Shown here one piece after another: positions 7,878 to 16,429 of a DNA stretch of 64,000 bases. The notes beneath the pieces are model-generated. The model saw only the letters and a program-made list of their open reading frames with translations. It did no database searches and was not told where the DNA came from. Position 1 is the first letter of the stretch, and every line of letters begins with the position of its first letter. The translations under genes were made by a program, and so were the position numbers. The DNA comes from Sphingobacterium sp. CZ-UAM (GTDB lineage Bacteria; Bacteroidota; Bacteroidia; Sphingobacteriales; Sphingobacteriaceae), in NCBI RefSeq assembly GCF_002000245.1, contig NZ_MTCM01000001.1:434001-498000 (forward strand), given 5' to 3'.

Positions 7878-9235
7878 TCGACAAAAAAGAAATTATTTCC
7901 AAATTAAAGGCAAGTACCAGTACACACGTCAAAGTCGCCGTAGCAGATATTGATGGCGTATTGCGGGGCAAATTTATGCACCGTGATAAGTTTATCTCTT
8001 CATTGGACAATGAGTTCGGCTTTTGTTCTGTCGTATTTGGATGGGATGTCAATGACCAAGTTTATGACAATGTGGAAATTACTGGCTGGCATACCGGTTA
8101 TGGAGATTTTCCCGCTCGTATAGATGGAAATACCTTCCGAAAGATACCCTGGCAGGAGGATGTCCCATTTTTTCTGGCTGACTTTGAATCGACACATGCT
8201 ACAGATCAAAATGTGTGCCCGAGGGCGCTGTTAAAAAATATCATAGCACAGTCTGAACAGGCTGGCTACAAACCCATTTTTGCACAGGAATTTGAATGGT
8301 TCAATTTTATTAAAGGTGATATCAATGCATCACAGAACAGCTTTAAAGAAATGACACCGATTACCTCCGGAATGTTCGGTTATTCCATCTTGCGGATGTC
8401 TGATAATTACGGGTTCTTTCGTGATCTTCTTGCGATGCTCGAACAGTTTGATATTCCCTTGGAAGGTTTGCATACTGAGACAGGACCTGGCGTAATGGAG
8501 GCGGCGATTCAATGCAGCAATGCGCTGGAAGCTGCAGATCGCGCTACACTTTTTAAGTCAGCCGTAAAGGAGATCGGTAAAAGACATGGTATTGTCGCTA
8601 GCTTTATGGCCAAGCAGACGAAAGAATTACCGGGCTGTAGCGGTCACGTACATCAGAGCCTCTGGGACTTAAAAAAAGAAAAAAATCTATTTTATGATGC
8701 CGACGATCAGTTAGGCATGAGTGAACTGATGAAGCAATTTCTTGCTGGACAACTGTATTGTCTGCGGGATATTCTACCCTTATTTGCACCAACTGTTAAC
8801 AGCTATAAAAGACTCACGGAAGGCGCTTGGGCTCCCACGACTTTAACCTGGGGGATAGACAATAGGACTACGGCCCTGCGGGTCATCGATGGTGGACCAA
8901 AGGCTACACGTATTGAACATCGGGTGGTTGGTTCGGATGTTAATCCATACCTCGCCATAGCGGCTTGTCTAGCGAGTGGACTTTACGGTATCAAGCATAA
9001 ACTATCCTTGGACAATCCGTATACTGTGGGTAATGGTTATAAGGATTTGCAACATGGCGTTTTACCAAGAAATCTCTATGAAGCTACGAACCGGATGGCG
9101 CAGTCTGAAATAGCATCAGAATTGTTCGGTGAAAAGTTTGTTGACCACTTCTGTAAATCCAGGTTATGGGAATGGCGGCAGTTTTCAGAACAAGTAACGG
9201 ATTGGGAAACAAAAAGATATTTTGAAATTATTTAA
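7874..9235 (+). CDS. Glutamine-synthetase-like gamma-glutamyl-amine ligase
   Basis: 453 aa with the glutamine-synthetase catalytic fold: QEFEWF (about 138, metal-binding Glu residues), HTETGPGVMEAA (about 200), PGCSGHVHQSL (about 253, ATP/metal His), VNSYKRL and DNRTTALRVI, then EHRVVGSDVNPYLAI. Housekeeping GlnA proteins differ, and the neighbours (permease, oxidoreductases, gamma-glutamyl hydrolase) place this one with the PuuA/GlnA4-type ligases. Those join the gamma-carboxyl of glutamate to an amine using ATP. Expected reaction: glutamate + amine + ATP to gamma-glutamyl-amide. The best substrate guess is an amino alcohol such as ethanolamine, because an alcohol dehydrogenase follows. Overlaps the permease by 4 bases. 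Confidence 0.88.
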   Translation: MIDKKEIISKLKASTSTHVKVAVADIDGVLRGKFMHRDKFISSLDNEFGFCSVVFGWDVNDQVYDNVEITGWHTGYGDFPARIDGNTFRKIPWQEDVPFFLADFESTHATDQNVCPRALLKNIIAQSEQAGYKPIFAQEFEWFNFIKGDINASQNSFKEMTPITSGMFGYSILRMSDNYGFFRDLLAMLEQFDIPLEGLHTETGPGVMEAAIQCSNALEAADRATLFKSAVKEIGKRHGIVASFMAKQTKELPGCSGHVHQSLWDLKKEKNLFYDADDQLGMSELMKQFLAGQLYCLRDILPLFAPTVNSYKRLTEGAWAPTTLTWGIDNRTTALRVIDGGPKATRIEHRVVGSDVNPYLAIAACLASGLYGIKHKLSLDNPYTVGNGYKDLQHGVLPRNLYEATNRMAQSEIASELFGEKFVDHFCKSRLWEWRQFSEQVTDWETKRYFEII

Positions 9236-9242
9236 CTGCAAG

Positions 9243-10391
9243 ATGGATACAGATAAAATTTATGGTTTTAATTTTCCGACACCGATTCGTTTTGGTGCAG
9301 GAGCGATCAATGAATTACCGGATTACCTATTGCGCAATGGTCTTAACCGTCCTTTATTGGTAACGGATCCAACCATTGCCGAGCTTCCTTTTTTTAAGGA
9401 AATCCAGCGTAAATTGGCGGGCAGAGGGATAGACGTGATTGTGTTTCATGATTTACACAAAAACCCGGTTAAATCCGATGTGCTGCAAGGTGGAGATGTC
9501 TATCGGGAGAACAATAGGGATTCTATCATCGGTGTTGGAGGTGGAGCCGCACTTGATGTTGCGCGGGCAATAGCATTGCGTGCACATCATCATCGTGATC
9601 TCTTTGACTATGACGATCTTATCGGTGGAGATATTTATGTAACCAATGAGATCCCACATCTGATCACTGTACCCACTACAGCAGGCACTGGGAGTGAGGT
9701 CGGTCGTAGCGCTATTATTTCCGAAGATAAAACCAAAAAGAAACGTATTTTGTTCAGCCCTAGGTTGATGGCGAAAATAGTCTTTGCGGATCCGCTCCTC
9801 ACGATGGATCTTCCGGCATTCGTCACAGCAGCTACAGGAATGGATGCGCTCACACACAATATGGAAGCCTATTTAGCAAAAGGATATCATCCGATGTGTG
9901 ATGGTATAGCGTTAGAGGGAATGGCGATGGTGGCAGCAGCTATTGAAAATGCAACCAAGGAATCTGATTTAGAATCACGTTCGAAGATGCTTTTGGCCTC
10001 ACTCATGGGGGCAGTGGCTTTTCAAAAGGGGCTGGGTATCGTTCATAGTCTGGCACATCCGCTTTCCTCGTTGTTAGACACGCATCATGGACTTGCGAAT
10101 GCCATTAATCTACCTTACGGTATGCAATTTAACTATGCGGGATTCGAAGATCGTTTTGATAAAATGGCAGTAGCGCTCGGTATTGGCAATAACGCTGGCG
10201 ATAAAGTCGTGGACTATTTATTTGAACTGAATACACGCCTGGATTTACCTACCCATTTATCATCCATCGGTGTACAAAAGCAACATCTTGCGCCATTGTC
10301 GGAACTTGCATACGCGGATTTCTGTCATCCTTCAAATCCGAAGCCGGTGACAACAGAAGATTTCCTTGCTATTTATGAAACAGCATTCTAA
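9243..10391 (+). CDS. Iron-containing (type III) alcohol dehydrogenase
   Basis: 382 aa from the ATG at 9243, eight bases after the ligase stop; an ATG at 9222 would overlap the ligase and is less likely. Cofactor motifs are SIIGVGGGAALDVARAIA (about 95) and PTTAGTGSEV (about 144). The metal ligands appear as D201-x-x-x-H205, the His in HSLAHPL (about 272) and the His in THHGLANAI (about 282). Family members oxidise primary alcohols or reduce aldehydes with NAD(P). In this operon it would oxidise the hydroxyl of the gamma-glutamylated amino alcohol to an aldehyde. A putrescine pathway would instead use an amine oxidase or aminotransferase here, and none is present. Confidence 0.93.
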   Translation: MDTDKIYGFNFPTPIRFGAGAINELPDYLLRNGLNRPLLVTDPTIAELPFFKEIQRKLAGRGIDVIVFHDLHKNPVKSDVLQGGDVYRENNRDSIIGVGGGAALDVARAIALRAHHHRDLFDYDDLIGGDIYVTNEIPHLITVPTTAGTGSEVGRSAIISEDKTKKKRILFSPRLMAKIVFADPLLTMDLPAFVTAATGMDALTHNMEAYLAKGYHPMCDGIALEGMAMVAAAIENATKESDLESRSKMLLASLMGAVAFQKGLGIVHSLAHPLSSLLDTHHGLANAINLPYGMQFNYAGFEDRFDKMAVALGIGNNAGDKVVDYLFELNTRLDLPTHLSSIGVQKQHLAPLSELAYADFCHPSNPKPVTTEDFLAIYETAF

Positions 10392-10403
10392 TAAAAAAAT
10401 AGT

Positions 10404-11153
10404 ATGATTAAAATAGGTATAAGCGCCTGCTTTTTCTATCCTGACAAGGAGCGTGCTGTTTTTGGTGCTAAATCATTGAGCTATATGGAAAATGATATGG
10501 CCCGCTGGATAGGAAAGAAGGGAGTGCTTCCGGTACTGCTTCCTGATTTGGATGAAGATTTATTGATGGATGTAATCGATCAGATGGATGGCATCATCCT
10601 CCAGGGAGGGAGTGATATAGCTCCTGAACACTATGGCGAAGAGCCTATAGGTAAGTGGAGAGGAGACGCTTACCGGGATAAGTATGAGTTAAAAATATTG
10701 GATTATGCAATCAGGCAGGAAAAACCAGTATTGGGTATTTGTAGGGGATTCCAATTGATGAATGTTTATTTTGGAGGTTCACTTTATCAGGATATCCCTT
10801 CACAGATACCTGGTGCAGGAGTCCATCGGTCGGCAGAATTATACGATACGATTAATCATCCCATAAACTTTGTACCTGGAACCTTGCTTGGGGATTTGTA
10901 TGGGCATATCGCTAATCCTAAGGTAAACACCGTACATCATCAGGCGGTCAAACAGCTTGGACAAGATTTGGAAGTATACGCTCATTCGGATGATGGTTTT
11001 ATCGAGGCATTTGGATATACCAAAGCAGCTCCAGGTAAAGTGATGGGTGTACAATGGCATCCGGAGTTTTCTGCTACGCAAGCCGGCGAACTGTTGGATG
11101 AAGAATTGATTTTTAATGTTTTTCTAGAACATGCAAAACAACATAGAAATTAG
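10404..11153 (+). CDS. Gamma-glutamyl hydrolase of the PuuD type (class I glutamine amidotransferase fold)
   Basis: 249 aa. The nucleophile elbow is PVLGICRGFQLMN with Cys113, and the His-Glu pair is in QWHPEF (H219, E221). GIILQGGSDIAPEHYGE near residue 63 is typical of the gamma-glutamyl-gamma-aminobutyrate hydrolases (PuuD). The enzyme cuts a gamma-glutamyl amide to glutamate and a free amino acid. In this operon it would be the last step, releasing glycine if the substrate was ethanolamine. It starts 12 bases after the dehydrogenase and overlaps the next gene by 23 bases, so translation is likely coupled. Confidence 0.92.
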   Translation: MIKIGISACFFYPDKERAVFGAKSLSYMENDMARWIGKKGVLPVLLPDLDEDLLMDVIDQMDGIILQGGSDIAPEHYGEEPIGKWRGDAYRDKYELKILDYAIRQEKPVLGICRGFQLMNVYFGGSLYQDIPSQIPGAGVHRSAELYDTINHPINFVPGTLLGDLYGHIANPKVNTVHHQAVKQLGQDLEVYAHSDDGFIEAFGYTKAAPGKVMGVQWHPEFSATQAGELLDEELIFNVFLEHAKQHRN

Positions 11154-12507
11154 AAACCCCGCTACGGGGGAGGTAGATGCTGTGATCCCTGTTATCACAG
11201 CATCCGAATTAGAGACAGCGGTCGCTCTTTTAAAAAAAGGACAGCTTTCTTGGGCAAAAGTGCCATTACAACAACGTTTAGACTGCATAATTGCGTTTGG
11301 ACAGTTAATTCTGGCCAATAAACAAGAACTTGCCGAAATCCTTACTAAGGAAACGGGAAAACCTATTACCCAGTCGCTAAACGAAATTGTAGGGGCGCAA
11401 AACCGTATCGAACATCTTCGGACAAATGCGAGCAAATGGCTTTCTGAGGAACTGATTACAACAACTGGGGCCACCCACGAAAAGATTGTGTATGAACCCC
11501 TGGGGCTGATCGCCAATATTTCCGCATGGAATTTCCCTTATAATGTTGGGTTTAATGTATTTCTGTATGCACTTGTAGCTGGCAATGCCGTGCTTTATAA
11601 GCCATCGGAGTTTGCTACTGGTACCGGCATACAGTTTGAGAAATACCTGTATCAAGCGGGTATTCCCCAGGATGTATTCAAATGTGTTGTCGGAGATGCT
11701 GAGATTGGCCAGCAATTATTGGAGCTACCTCTGGATGGCTATTTTTTTACAGGGTCGTATAAGACTGGTCTCCATATTGCGACCACAGTGGCACATAAAT
11801 TAGTTCCCGTTCAATTGGAACTAGGCGGGAAGGATCCGCTGTATGTTGCCGATGATATCGTGGATATTAAGAAGGCCGCAATTCTTGCCGCAGAAGGCGC
11901 ATTTTACAATAATGGACAAAGTTGTTGTGCTGTGGAGCGTATTTATGTATCGGACAAAATATACGATCAATTTGTTGAAGCTTTTGTTGAAGAAGTAGCC
12001 TCTTATACCATTGGAGATCCGATGAAGCAAGATGTATTTATCGGGCCACTAACCAGAGCCGCTCAGCTGACTGTGCTTGATGCCCAAGTAAAAGATGCGC
12101 TTGCAAAGGGAGCAACCTTGCGCCTGGGGGGGCATACACTGGAAGATACAGGTTATTACTATGCACCTACAGTTTTTGAGTATTGCAATCACGACATGGA
12201 ATTGATGAAGGAGGAGAGTTTCGGCCCTTTGATCGGCATCCAAAAGGTGACTTCAGATGATGAGGCGATCCATCTCATGCAGGATACCACGTATGGCCTG
12301 ACTGCAGCCGTATTTTCAGCTGATCAGGATAGGGCCATGGCAATACTGGAAAAAATGGACACGGGAACAGTGTATTGGAATTGCTGTGATCGGGTAAGTC
12401 CCAACGTCCCTTGGTCTGGACGAAAAAACTCAGGGCTGGGATCAACCCTATCTGCGCAAGGAATCCGCGCTTTTGTTCAGCCCAAAGCATACCATTTGCG
12501 ACCATAG
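11131..12507 (+). CDS. NAD(P)-dependent aldehyde dehydrogenase
   Basis: 458 aa. The start MQNNIEIRNPATGEV is standard for the family. Catalytic residues are Glu230 in PVQLELGGKDP and Cys265 in NNGQSCCAVER; IANISAWNFPYNVG (about 128) carries the transition-state Asn. Similar enzymes oxidise succinate semialdehyde and other short aldehydes. Here it would convert the gamma-glutamyl-aminoaldehyde made by the iron alcohol dehydrogenase to the acid, before the hydrolase acts. It begins inside the hydrolase gene and ends the operon about 90 bases before a strong hairpin terminator. Confidence 0.93.
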   Translation: MQNNIEIRNPATGEVDAVIPVITASELETAVALLKKGQLSWAKVPLQQRLDCIIAFGQLILANKQELAEILTKETGKPITQSLNEIVGAQNRIEHLRTNASKWLSEELITTTGATHEKIVYEPLGLIANISAWNFPYNVGFNVFLYALVAGNAVLYKPSEFATGTGIQFEKYLYQAGIPQDVFKCVVGDAEIGQQLLELPLDGYFFTGSYKTGLHIATTVAHKLVPVQLELGGKDPLYVADDIVDIKKAAILAAEGAFYNNGQSCCAVERIYVSDKIYDQFVEAFVEEVASYTIGDPMKQDVFIGPLTRAAQLTVLDAQVKDALAKGATLRLGGHTLEDTGYYYAPTVFEYCNHDMELMKEESFGPLIGIQKVTSDDEAIHLMQDTTYGLTAAVFSADQDRAMAILEKMDTGTVYWNCCDRVSPNVPWSGRKNSGLGSTLSAQGIRAFVQPKAYHLRP

Positions 12508-12595
12508 ATTTTTTGTCTAAAGATCGTTTGTAGGGAATTGATTCCCTAATTTCAAGGTTTTAAGTCGTTTTTTGAAAAAACATCTGTTTATTTCT

Positions 12596-12644
12596 GTAAG
12601 GTTTAATACTGAAGTCCATGACATCATATTAAACCTTACTTTTT
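12596..12644. terminator. Intrinsic terminator closing the gamma-glutamyl operon
   Basis: A 13-bp perfect stem (GTAAGGTTTAATA at 12596-12608 with 12627-12639) is followed by five T. The stop codon of the convergent metallophosphoesterase lies inside the right arm. Confidence 0.8.
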
Positions 12645-13891
12645 AAATGGAATATCGTGATCTCAGGTAATATTCCCACTCGACTGGGGTAATCCAGGTA
12701 GCCGAAACCTACATTTACATAAAGTGATTGATGTTTTTCCTGATACAGACCGGCCCATTCACGATAGGCATATTTAATTGGGCTCCATTGATAATCTGGA
12801 TTGCTAAAGCCGAATTGACCACCATGTGTGTGTCCACTAAAGGTGACATCGATCATCGGATATTTTGGTAATACCTCAGCCCTCCAATGTGACGGGTCAT
12901 GTGAAAGGAGGAAGTTGATGGGTGAAGAAGGATCAACCTTGGACATGGCCAGATCGAGGTCGCCATAATTGTGCGGGTTGTTCGCCCCCCAGTTCTCTAC
13001 ACCTACAAGCGTGATTTTTTCATTATTTACGACAATCTCCTTCGACTCGTTTAACAGGAGCTGCCAACCAAGTTTACGATGGATATCTTTTACATTGCTC
13101 AGGTTCTGCTGTTTGGTCAACTTACGCTCATTGTTGAAATGGAACCTATTAAAATGATAGTCCCCATAGTCGTGATTTCCCAAAATAGAAAATACACCCA
13201 AGGGGGCCGTTAGTTTACCAAATATGGAGAGGTAATCATCCATCTCATTGGCAAAGTCGTTCACCAGATCTCCTGTGAAGAAAATGATATCTGGCTTTTG
13301 TGAAAGCAATAGGTTTATACCCTTTTTTACGGCATTTAAATTATAAAGACTGCCAGCGTGTATGTCAGAAAGCTGAGCGATGATCTTGCCCTCGAACGAT
13401 TTTGGAAGATCGGGTAAAATCAAATTGACCTGTTTGATTTGGTAATCATAGAGATTGGATATAAAACCACGGGTTAAAGCGACTAAAGGGATACTGCTCA
13501 ACAAAAGACCACTTTTGATAATGAAATCAGATCTTCCTATGGTCTTTTTATTTGCATCTGGTATTATGTTATTGTTTGTTAGTCGTCCGCCAATATTTCT
13601 AAAAAATATCGAAAGTATATCCACGCCGATGGAGAAAAGAAGGACTGCCTTTGCAAGCAATAATGAAATGGGGAAAAACATGAAACAAGCAGCGATAAAA
13701 TTGTTCCACTCGAAAAATAAGTTCAGGAACATGCAGGCATAAGAGAAAATACTCAATAACCACCAAATTACGTTTGCGGTTAATGGTTGTGATTTCCATA
13801 CTGCCAGTCTGCATAACCTTAAATATATTAAAATATCAAAAAGAAGAAATATAAAGATGATTTTTAAGAAACTGTATAACTGTGGGATCAT
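12629..13891 (-). CDS. Membrane-anchored metallophosphoesterase
   Basis: 420 aa from the ATG at 13891. The frame extends to a TTG at 13933, but that lies in a repeated upstream element. About four N-terminal hydrophobic segments are followed by a calcineurin-like phosphoesterase domain facing the periplasm or cytoplasm. The metal-site blocks occur in order: AQLSDIHAG, FTGDLVND, LGNHDYGD, and SGHTHGGQFG. This is the YkuE/YaeI-like layout, and some relatives cleave UDP-diacylglucosamine or other phosphodiesters. The substrate is unknown here. A 26-base palindromic element shared with the 15030 gene lies 28 bases upstream of the start. Confidence 0.9.
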   Translation of the reverse strand: MIPQLYSFLKIIFIFLLFDILIYLRLCRLAVWKSQPLTANVIWWLLSIFSYACMFLNLFFEWNNFIAACFMFFPISLLLAKAVLLFSIGVDILSIFFRNIGGRLTNNNIIPDANKKTIGRSDFIIKSGLLLSSIPLVALTRGFISNLYDYQIKQVNLILPDLPKSFEGKIIAQLSDIHAGSLYNLNAVKKGINLLLSQKPDIIFFTGDLVNDFANEMDDYLSIFGKLTAPLGVFSILGNHDYGDYHFNRFHFNNERKLTKQQNLSNVKDIHRKLGWQLLLNESKEIVVNNEKITLVGVENWGANNPHNYGDLDLAMSKVDPSSPINFLLSHDPSHWRAEVLPKYPMIDVTFSGHTHGGQFGFSNPDYQWSPIKYAYREWAGLYQEKHQSLYVNVGFGYLDYPSRVGILPEITIFHLKSKV

Positions 13892-13918
13892 ATAAAAGCT
13901 TGTTTGTCTGAACCAAAT

Positions 13919-13944
13919 CTTGCCATAGGGCAAGTCTTTTGACT
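13919..13944 (-). promoter_or_regulatory. Copy 1 of a repeated palindromic element upstream of the metallophosphoesterase
   Basis: It contains the dyad CTTGCCATAGGGCAAG (13919-13934) and continues to TTTTGACT. It matches the element at 15080-15105 at 23 of 26 positions. Both copies precede minus-strand genes, so it looks like an operator or promoter. CTTG..CAAG dyads resemble the sites of MerR-type activators, which is speculation. Confidence 0.5.
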
Positions 13945-13986
13945 AATTAATTTATTTATCTTGTATTTTCGTTAAAAATAACAAAT

Positions 13987-14355
13987 ATGAATACAAAATT
14001 TGAAGCTGGGATTAATATTGCCATAAAAATTCCCAAAAATAAATATGAAAAGACGGTAGCTTTTTACAGGGATATTCTGAAATTGGCTGTCGAGGAGAAG
14101 CCGATCGATAACCCGACGGTCTCCAGGACACATGAGGTGAAATTTGGGCATAATATTATCTGGCTGGATTGTGTGGATAACTACACCCATTCCGAAACTT
14201 GGTTGCAGCTTACTGTTCCGAATGTTGCTGAAGCGACCGATTATCTATTGTCAAGTGGGGTGGAAACCTGTGACGAAATTGAGGAGCTTCCGGAGAATAT
14301 GCATTGGATTACCGACCCCGCTGGTACCGTATTCAATTTGCAGCAAAAGCGATAA
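13987..14355 (+). CDS. VOC/glyoxalase-fold protein
   Basis: 122 aa. The pattern fits a single vicinal-oxygen-chelate domain: KIPKNKYEKTVAFYRDILKL at the N-terminal helix, GHNIIWLDCVDNY in the first beta sheet, and ITDPAGTVFNLQQK at the end. Members include glyoxalases, antibiotic-binding proteins and dioxygenases, and family membership alone does not give the reaction. It is divergent from the metallophosphoesterase, with the repeated palindrome between them. Confidence 0.85.
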   Translation: MNTKFEAGINIAIKIPKNKYEKTVAFYRDILKLAVEEKPIDNPTVSRTHEVKFGHNIIWLDCVDNYTHSETWLQLTVPNVAEATDYLLSSGVETCDEIEELPENMHWITDPAGTVFNLQQKR

Positions 14356-14391
14356 AATGCTGATTTCAGGCTATGGTAGCAGCATTAGTTA

Positions 14392-15030
14392 CTATCGGTG
14401 TTCAGCAATAGCGCTCTTTCCCAGCAGGTGAAAGTGCGATAGTATAACAATAGGTACTATGATTGTTGGAAGCAAGACATAAGGAAACTGTAGTACAGCA
14501 ATATTAGGTTGGTCAAATGCCATTGACTGTAAAGGTAATGGCGATGATAATATACCAATCACCACGACAATCAGCAGTGAACAGATGCCCAAAATATTCC
14601 AGGCTTTGAAAACTGCAGATGTGAGTATTTTTGGATTGAAACTACTAAGTATTAAAAATAAAACGGCGGTAATGCCGAAAAATAGATCATAGTTCCAACC
14701 CAAATATGTCATTTCTATGGGTAGCATTTTATGCTCAAAAAGTTGGAAAATAATGAATTCAATAGGGAGTCTTACGATATGGATACCAAGCAGATAATAA
14801 GCGTTCAAGCTTAAATTTTTTGCTAATCTATAGTAACTGATACTAAGTAAGAGCGCGCTCACCAAGACAAGTACAAAAGTAGGAGGGAAAATCAGAAAAA
14901 TATTAAGGGATGATACCGTTGAGAGTGCAAATGCCCATATCGCAATAGGAATCACCACCATTTTATTGGGGGAAGCGAGTCCAAATAAAATGAGGCATGC
15001 TAAAGTGGAAACGGAAAAAACAACAGGCAT
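14392..15030 (-). CDS. Multi-pass membrane protein of unknown function
   Basis: 212 aa with about six to seven hydrophobic helices, few charged residues, and a charged tail GKSAIAEHR. I do not recognise a family motif; LSLNAYYLLGIHIVRLPIEFIIFQLFEHKMLP and LGWNYDLFFGITAVLFLI look conserved in style but have no known function. Its promoter region holds the second copy of the palindromic element that also precedes the metallophosphoesterase, so the two are probably co-regulated. Confidence 0.75.
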   Translation of the reverse strand: MPVVFSVSTLACLILFGLASPNKMVVIPIAIWAFALSTVSSLNIFLIFPPTFVLVLVSALLLSISYYRLAKNLSLNAYYLLGIHIVRLPIEFIIFQLFEHKMLPIEMTYLGWNYDLFFGITAVLFLILSSFNPKILTSAVFKAWNILGICSLLIVVVIGILSSPLPLQSMAFDQPNIAVLQFPYVLLPTIIVPIVILSHFHLLGKSAIAEHR

Positions 15031-15373
15031 AGAAATGCAGATTTATGATATAAAACTACAAGAAATTCCCTTTGAAATACTTGTCCTAGGGCAAGTATTT
15101 TGACTCTCAGAAAAATTATCGTATAGTTTTGCTAACCTATGCCGTTGGTTGAATCTTAAATTTAATTAACGGAGTTCAGCTCTTTTCCTTTCAGTGATTT
15201 TGATAGGAGGTCGGCTACTTCAATATTATTCAGTATTGGACCGCGCTTTTGCTCGCTCTTTTAGTATAAAACTTAAAATGCTCTTAGTTGCCAAATATGC
15301 CTTCTTTTATAAGATTAAGCTTGTTTTGTTTTCGCTCATTGAAAGTAAATTGACTGGACATGTTGACGAATTG
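15031..15373. other. Intergenic region with one palindromic element
   Basis: 343 bases between the membrane-protein start and the end of the condensing enzyme. Apart from the palindrome at 15080 I see nothing; a 78-codon plus-strand frame that runs into the condensing-enzyme gene is not protein-like. Confidence 0.4.
15080..15105 (-). promoter_or_regulatory. Copy 2 of the repeated palindromic element, upstream of the membrane protein
   Basis: The core CTTGTCCTAGGGCAAG (15080-15095) is followed by TATTTTGACT. In this copy the dyad is longer: AAATACTTG and CAAGTATTT flank TCCTAGGG over 15075-15100. It lies 50 bases before the start at 15030. Confidence 0.5.
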
Positions 15374-16429
15374 CTAAAGTCTATAGGTGAATGCATTGAT
15401 ATTCATTCCTGCACCTACAGAGGCAAATAAGATGATATCATTTTTATTGAATGAATGTCCTTCAATTTTTCCCTGCCTAATTAAATCATAGAGTGTTGGA
15501 ATAGTTGCTACACTGCTGTTCCCAAATTTATGAATGGACATCGGCATAATATCTTTGGGCGGCTGCATATGATATAATCCATAGAATCGCGAAATAATGG
15601 CCTCATCCATTTTCTCATTGGCCTGATGAATTAATATCTTTTTTATGGCATTAATGTCAAGATTAGCTTTCTCTATACAGACTTGCATGGCTAAAGGAAC
15701 CTTACTCAGCGCGAATTCATATATCTTTCGCCCCTTCATCTTAATGTAGCGGGTGCCTTCTTCATGTTGGCTGTTAAAGGAGCCTCCAAAATAAAGATAG
15801 TCGGCCTCATCAAATGCATAAGTTGCACTTTCAAAGGATAGTAATCCTGCTTCCTCTGTTGTCGCTTCTACGATAACTACGCCAGCACCATCAGCATAGA
15901 TCATTGAATCACGATCGTATGGATCTACGACACGGGAAAGAGTCTCGGCACCGATAACCATACAGCGTTTAGCCATGCCTGATTTGATAAAAGCATTAGC
16001 TTGTATCACGCCTTCATTCCAGCCCGGACAACCGAATAAAAGATCATAGGCGATACAATGCGGATTTCGTATACCTAATTTTTTCTTGACCCGTGTTGCC
16101 AGACTGGGAACAGTATCGGATTGAACTTTTCCATAGGGTACATCGCCATAGTTATGTGCGACAATAATATAATCAAGTGTCTCTTGATCGATGTCTGCGT
16201 TAGCGATTGCCCGCCCCGCGGCAATAGACGCTAGATCGGAAGCCACCTGATCATTATTGGCATAACGACGTTCTTCAATGCCAGTAATATCTTTAAACTT
16301 ACCTATAATGGATTCAGGGTATTTGATAGGCTCACCGGCCTCATCCAAAAAAATACGATCTTCAAAATTCGCGTTATTGATTTTATTGTCCGGAAGATAG
16401 CTGCCTGACCCAATAATTTTTATATTCAT
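15374..16429 (-). CDS. 3-oxoacyl-ACP synthase III family protein (KAS III-like)
   Basis: 351 aa from the ATG at 16429, which has a GGAGGG Shine-Dalgarno seven bases upstream; this strong site rules out the ATG at 16450. The thiolase-fold triad is complete: Cys134 in LLFGCPGWN, His268 in ILIHQAN, and Asn304 in KFGNSSVATIP. FabH proper starts fatty acid synthesis from acetyl-CoA and is usually about 330 aa with an AACAG motif at the Cys. Here the loop reads LLFGCPGW, so this is a divergent paralogue, perhaps for a secondary lipid or pigment. It has no acyl-carrier or polyketide neighbours. Confidence 0.9.
   Translation of the reverse strand: MNIKIIGSGSYLPDNKINNANFEDRIFLDEAGEPIKYPESIIGKFKDITGIEERRYANNDQVASDLASIAAGRAIANADIDQETLDYIIVAHNYGDVPYGKVQSDTVPSLATRVKKKLGIRNPHCIAYDLLFGCPGWNEGVIQANAFIKSGMAKRCMVIGAETLSRVVDPYDRDSMIYADGAGVVIVEATTEEAGLLSFESATYAFDEADYLYFGGSFNSQHEEGTRYIKMKGRKIYEFALSKVPLAMQVCIEKANLDINAIKKILIHQANEKMDEAIISRFYGLYHMQPPKDIMPMSIHKFGNSSVATIPTLYDLIRQGKIEGHSFNKNDIILFASVGAGMNINAFTYRL

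Noticed and set aside
15194..15430. 78-codon plus-strand frame
   Set aside because: It runs into the condensing-enzyme gene on the other strand and has no recognisable protein character.
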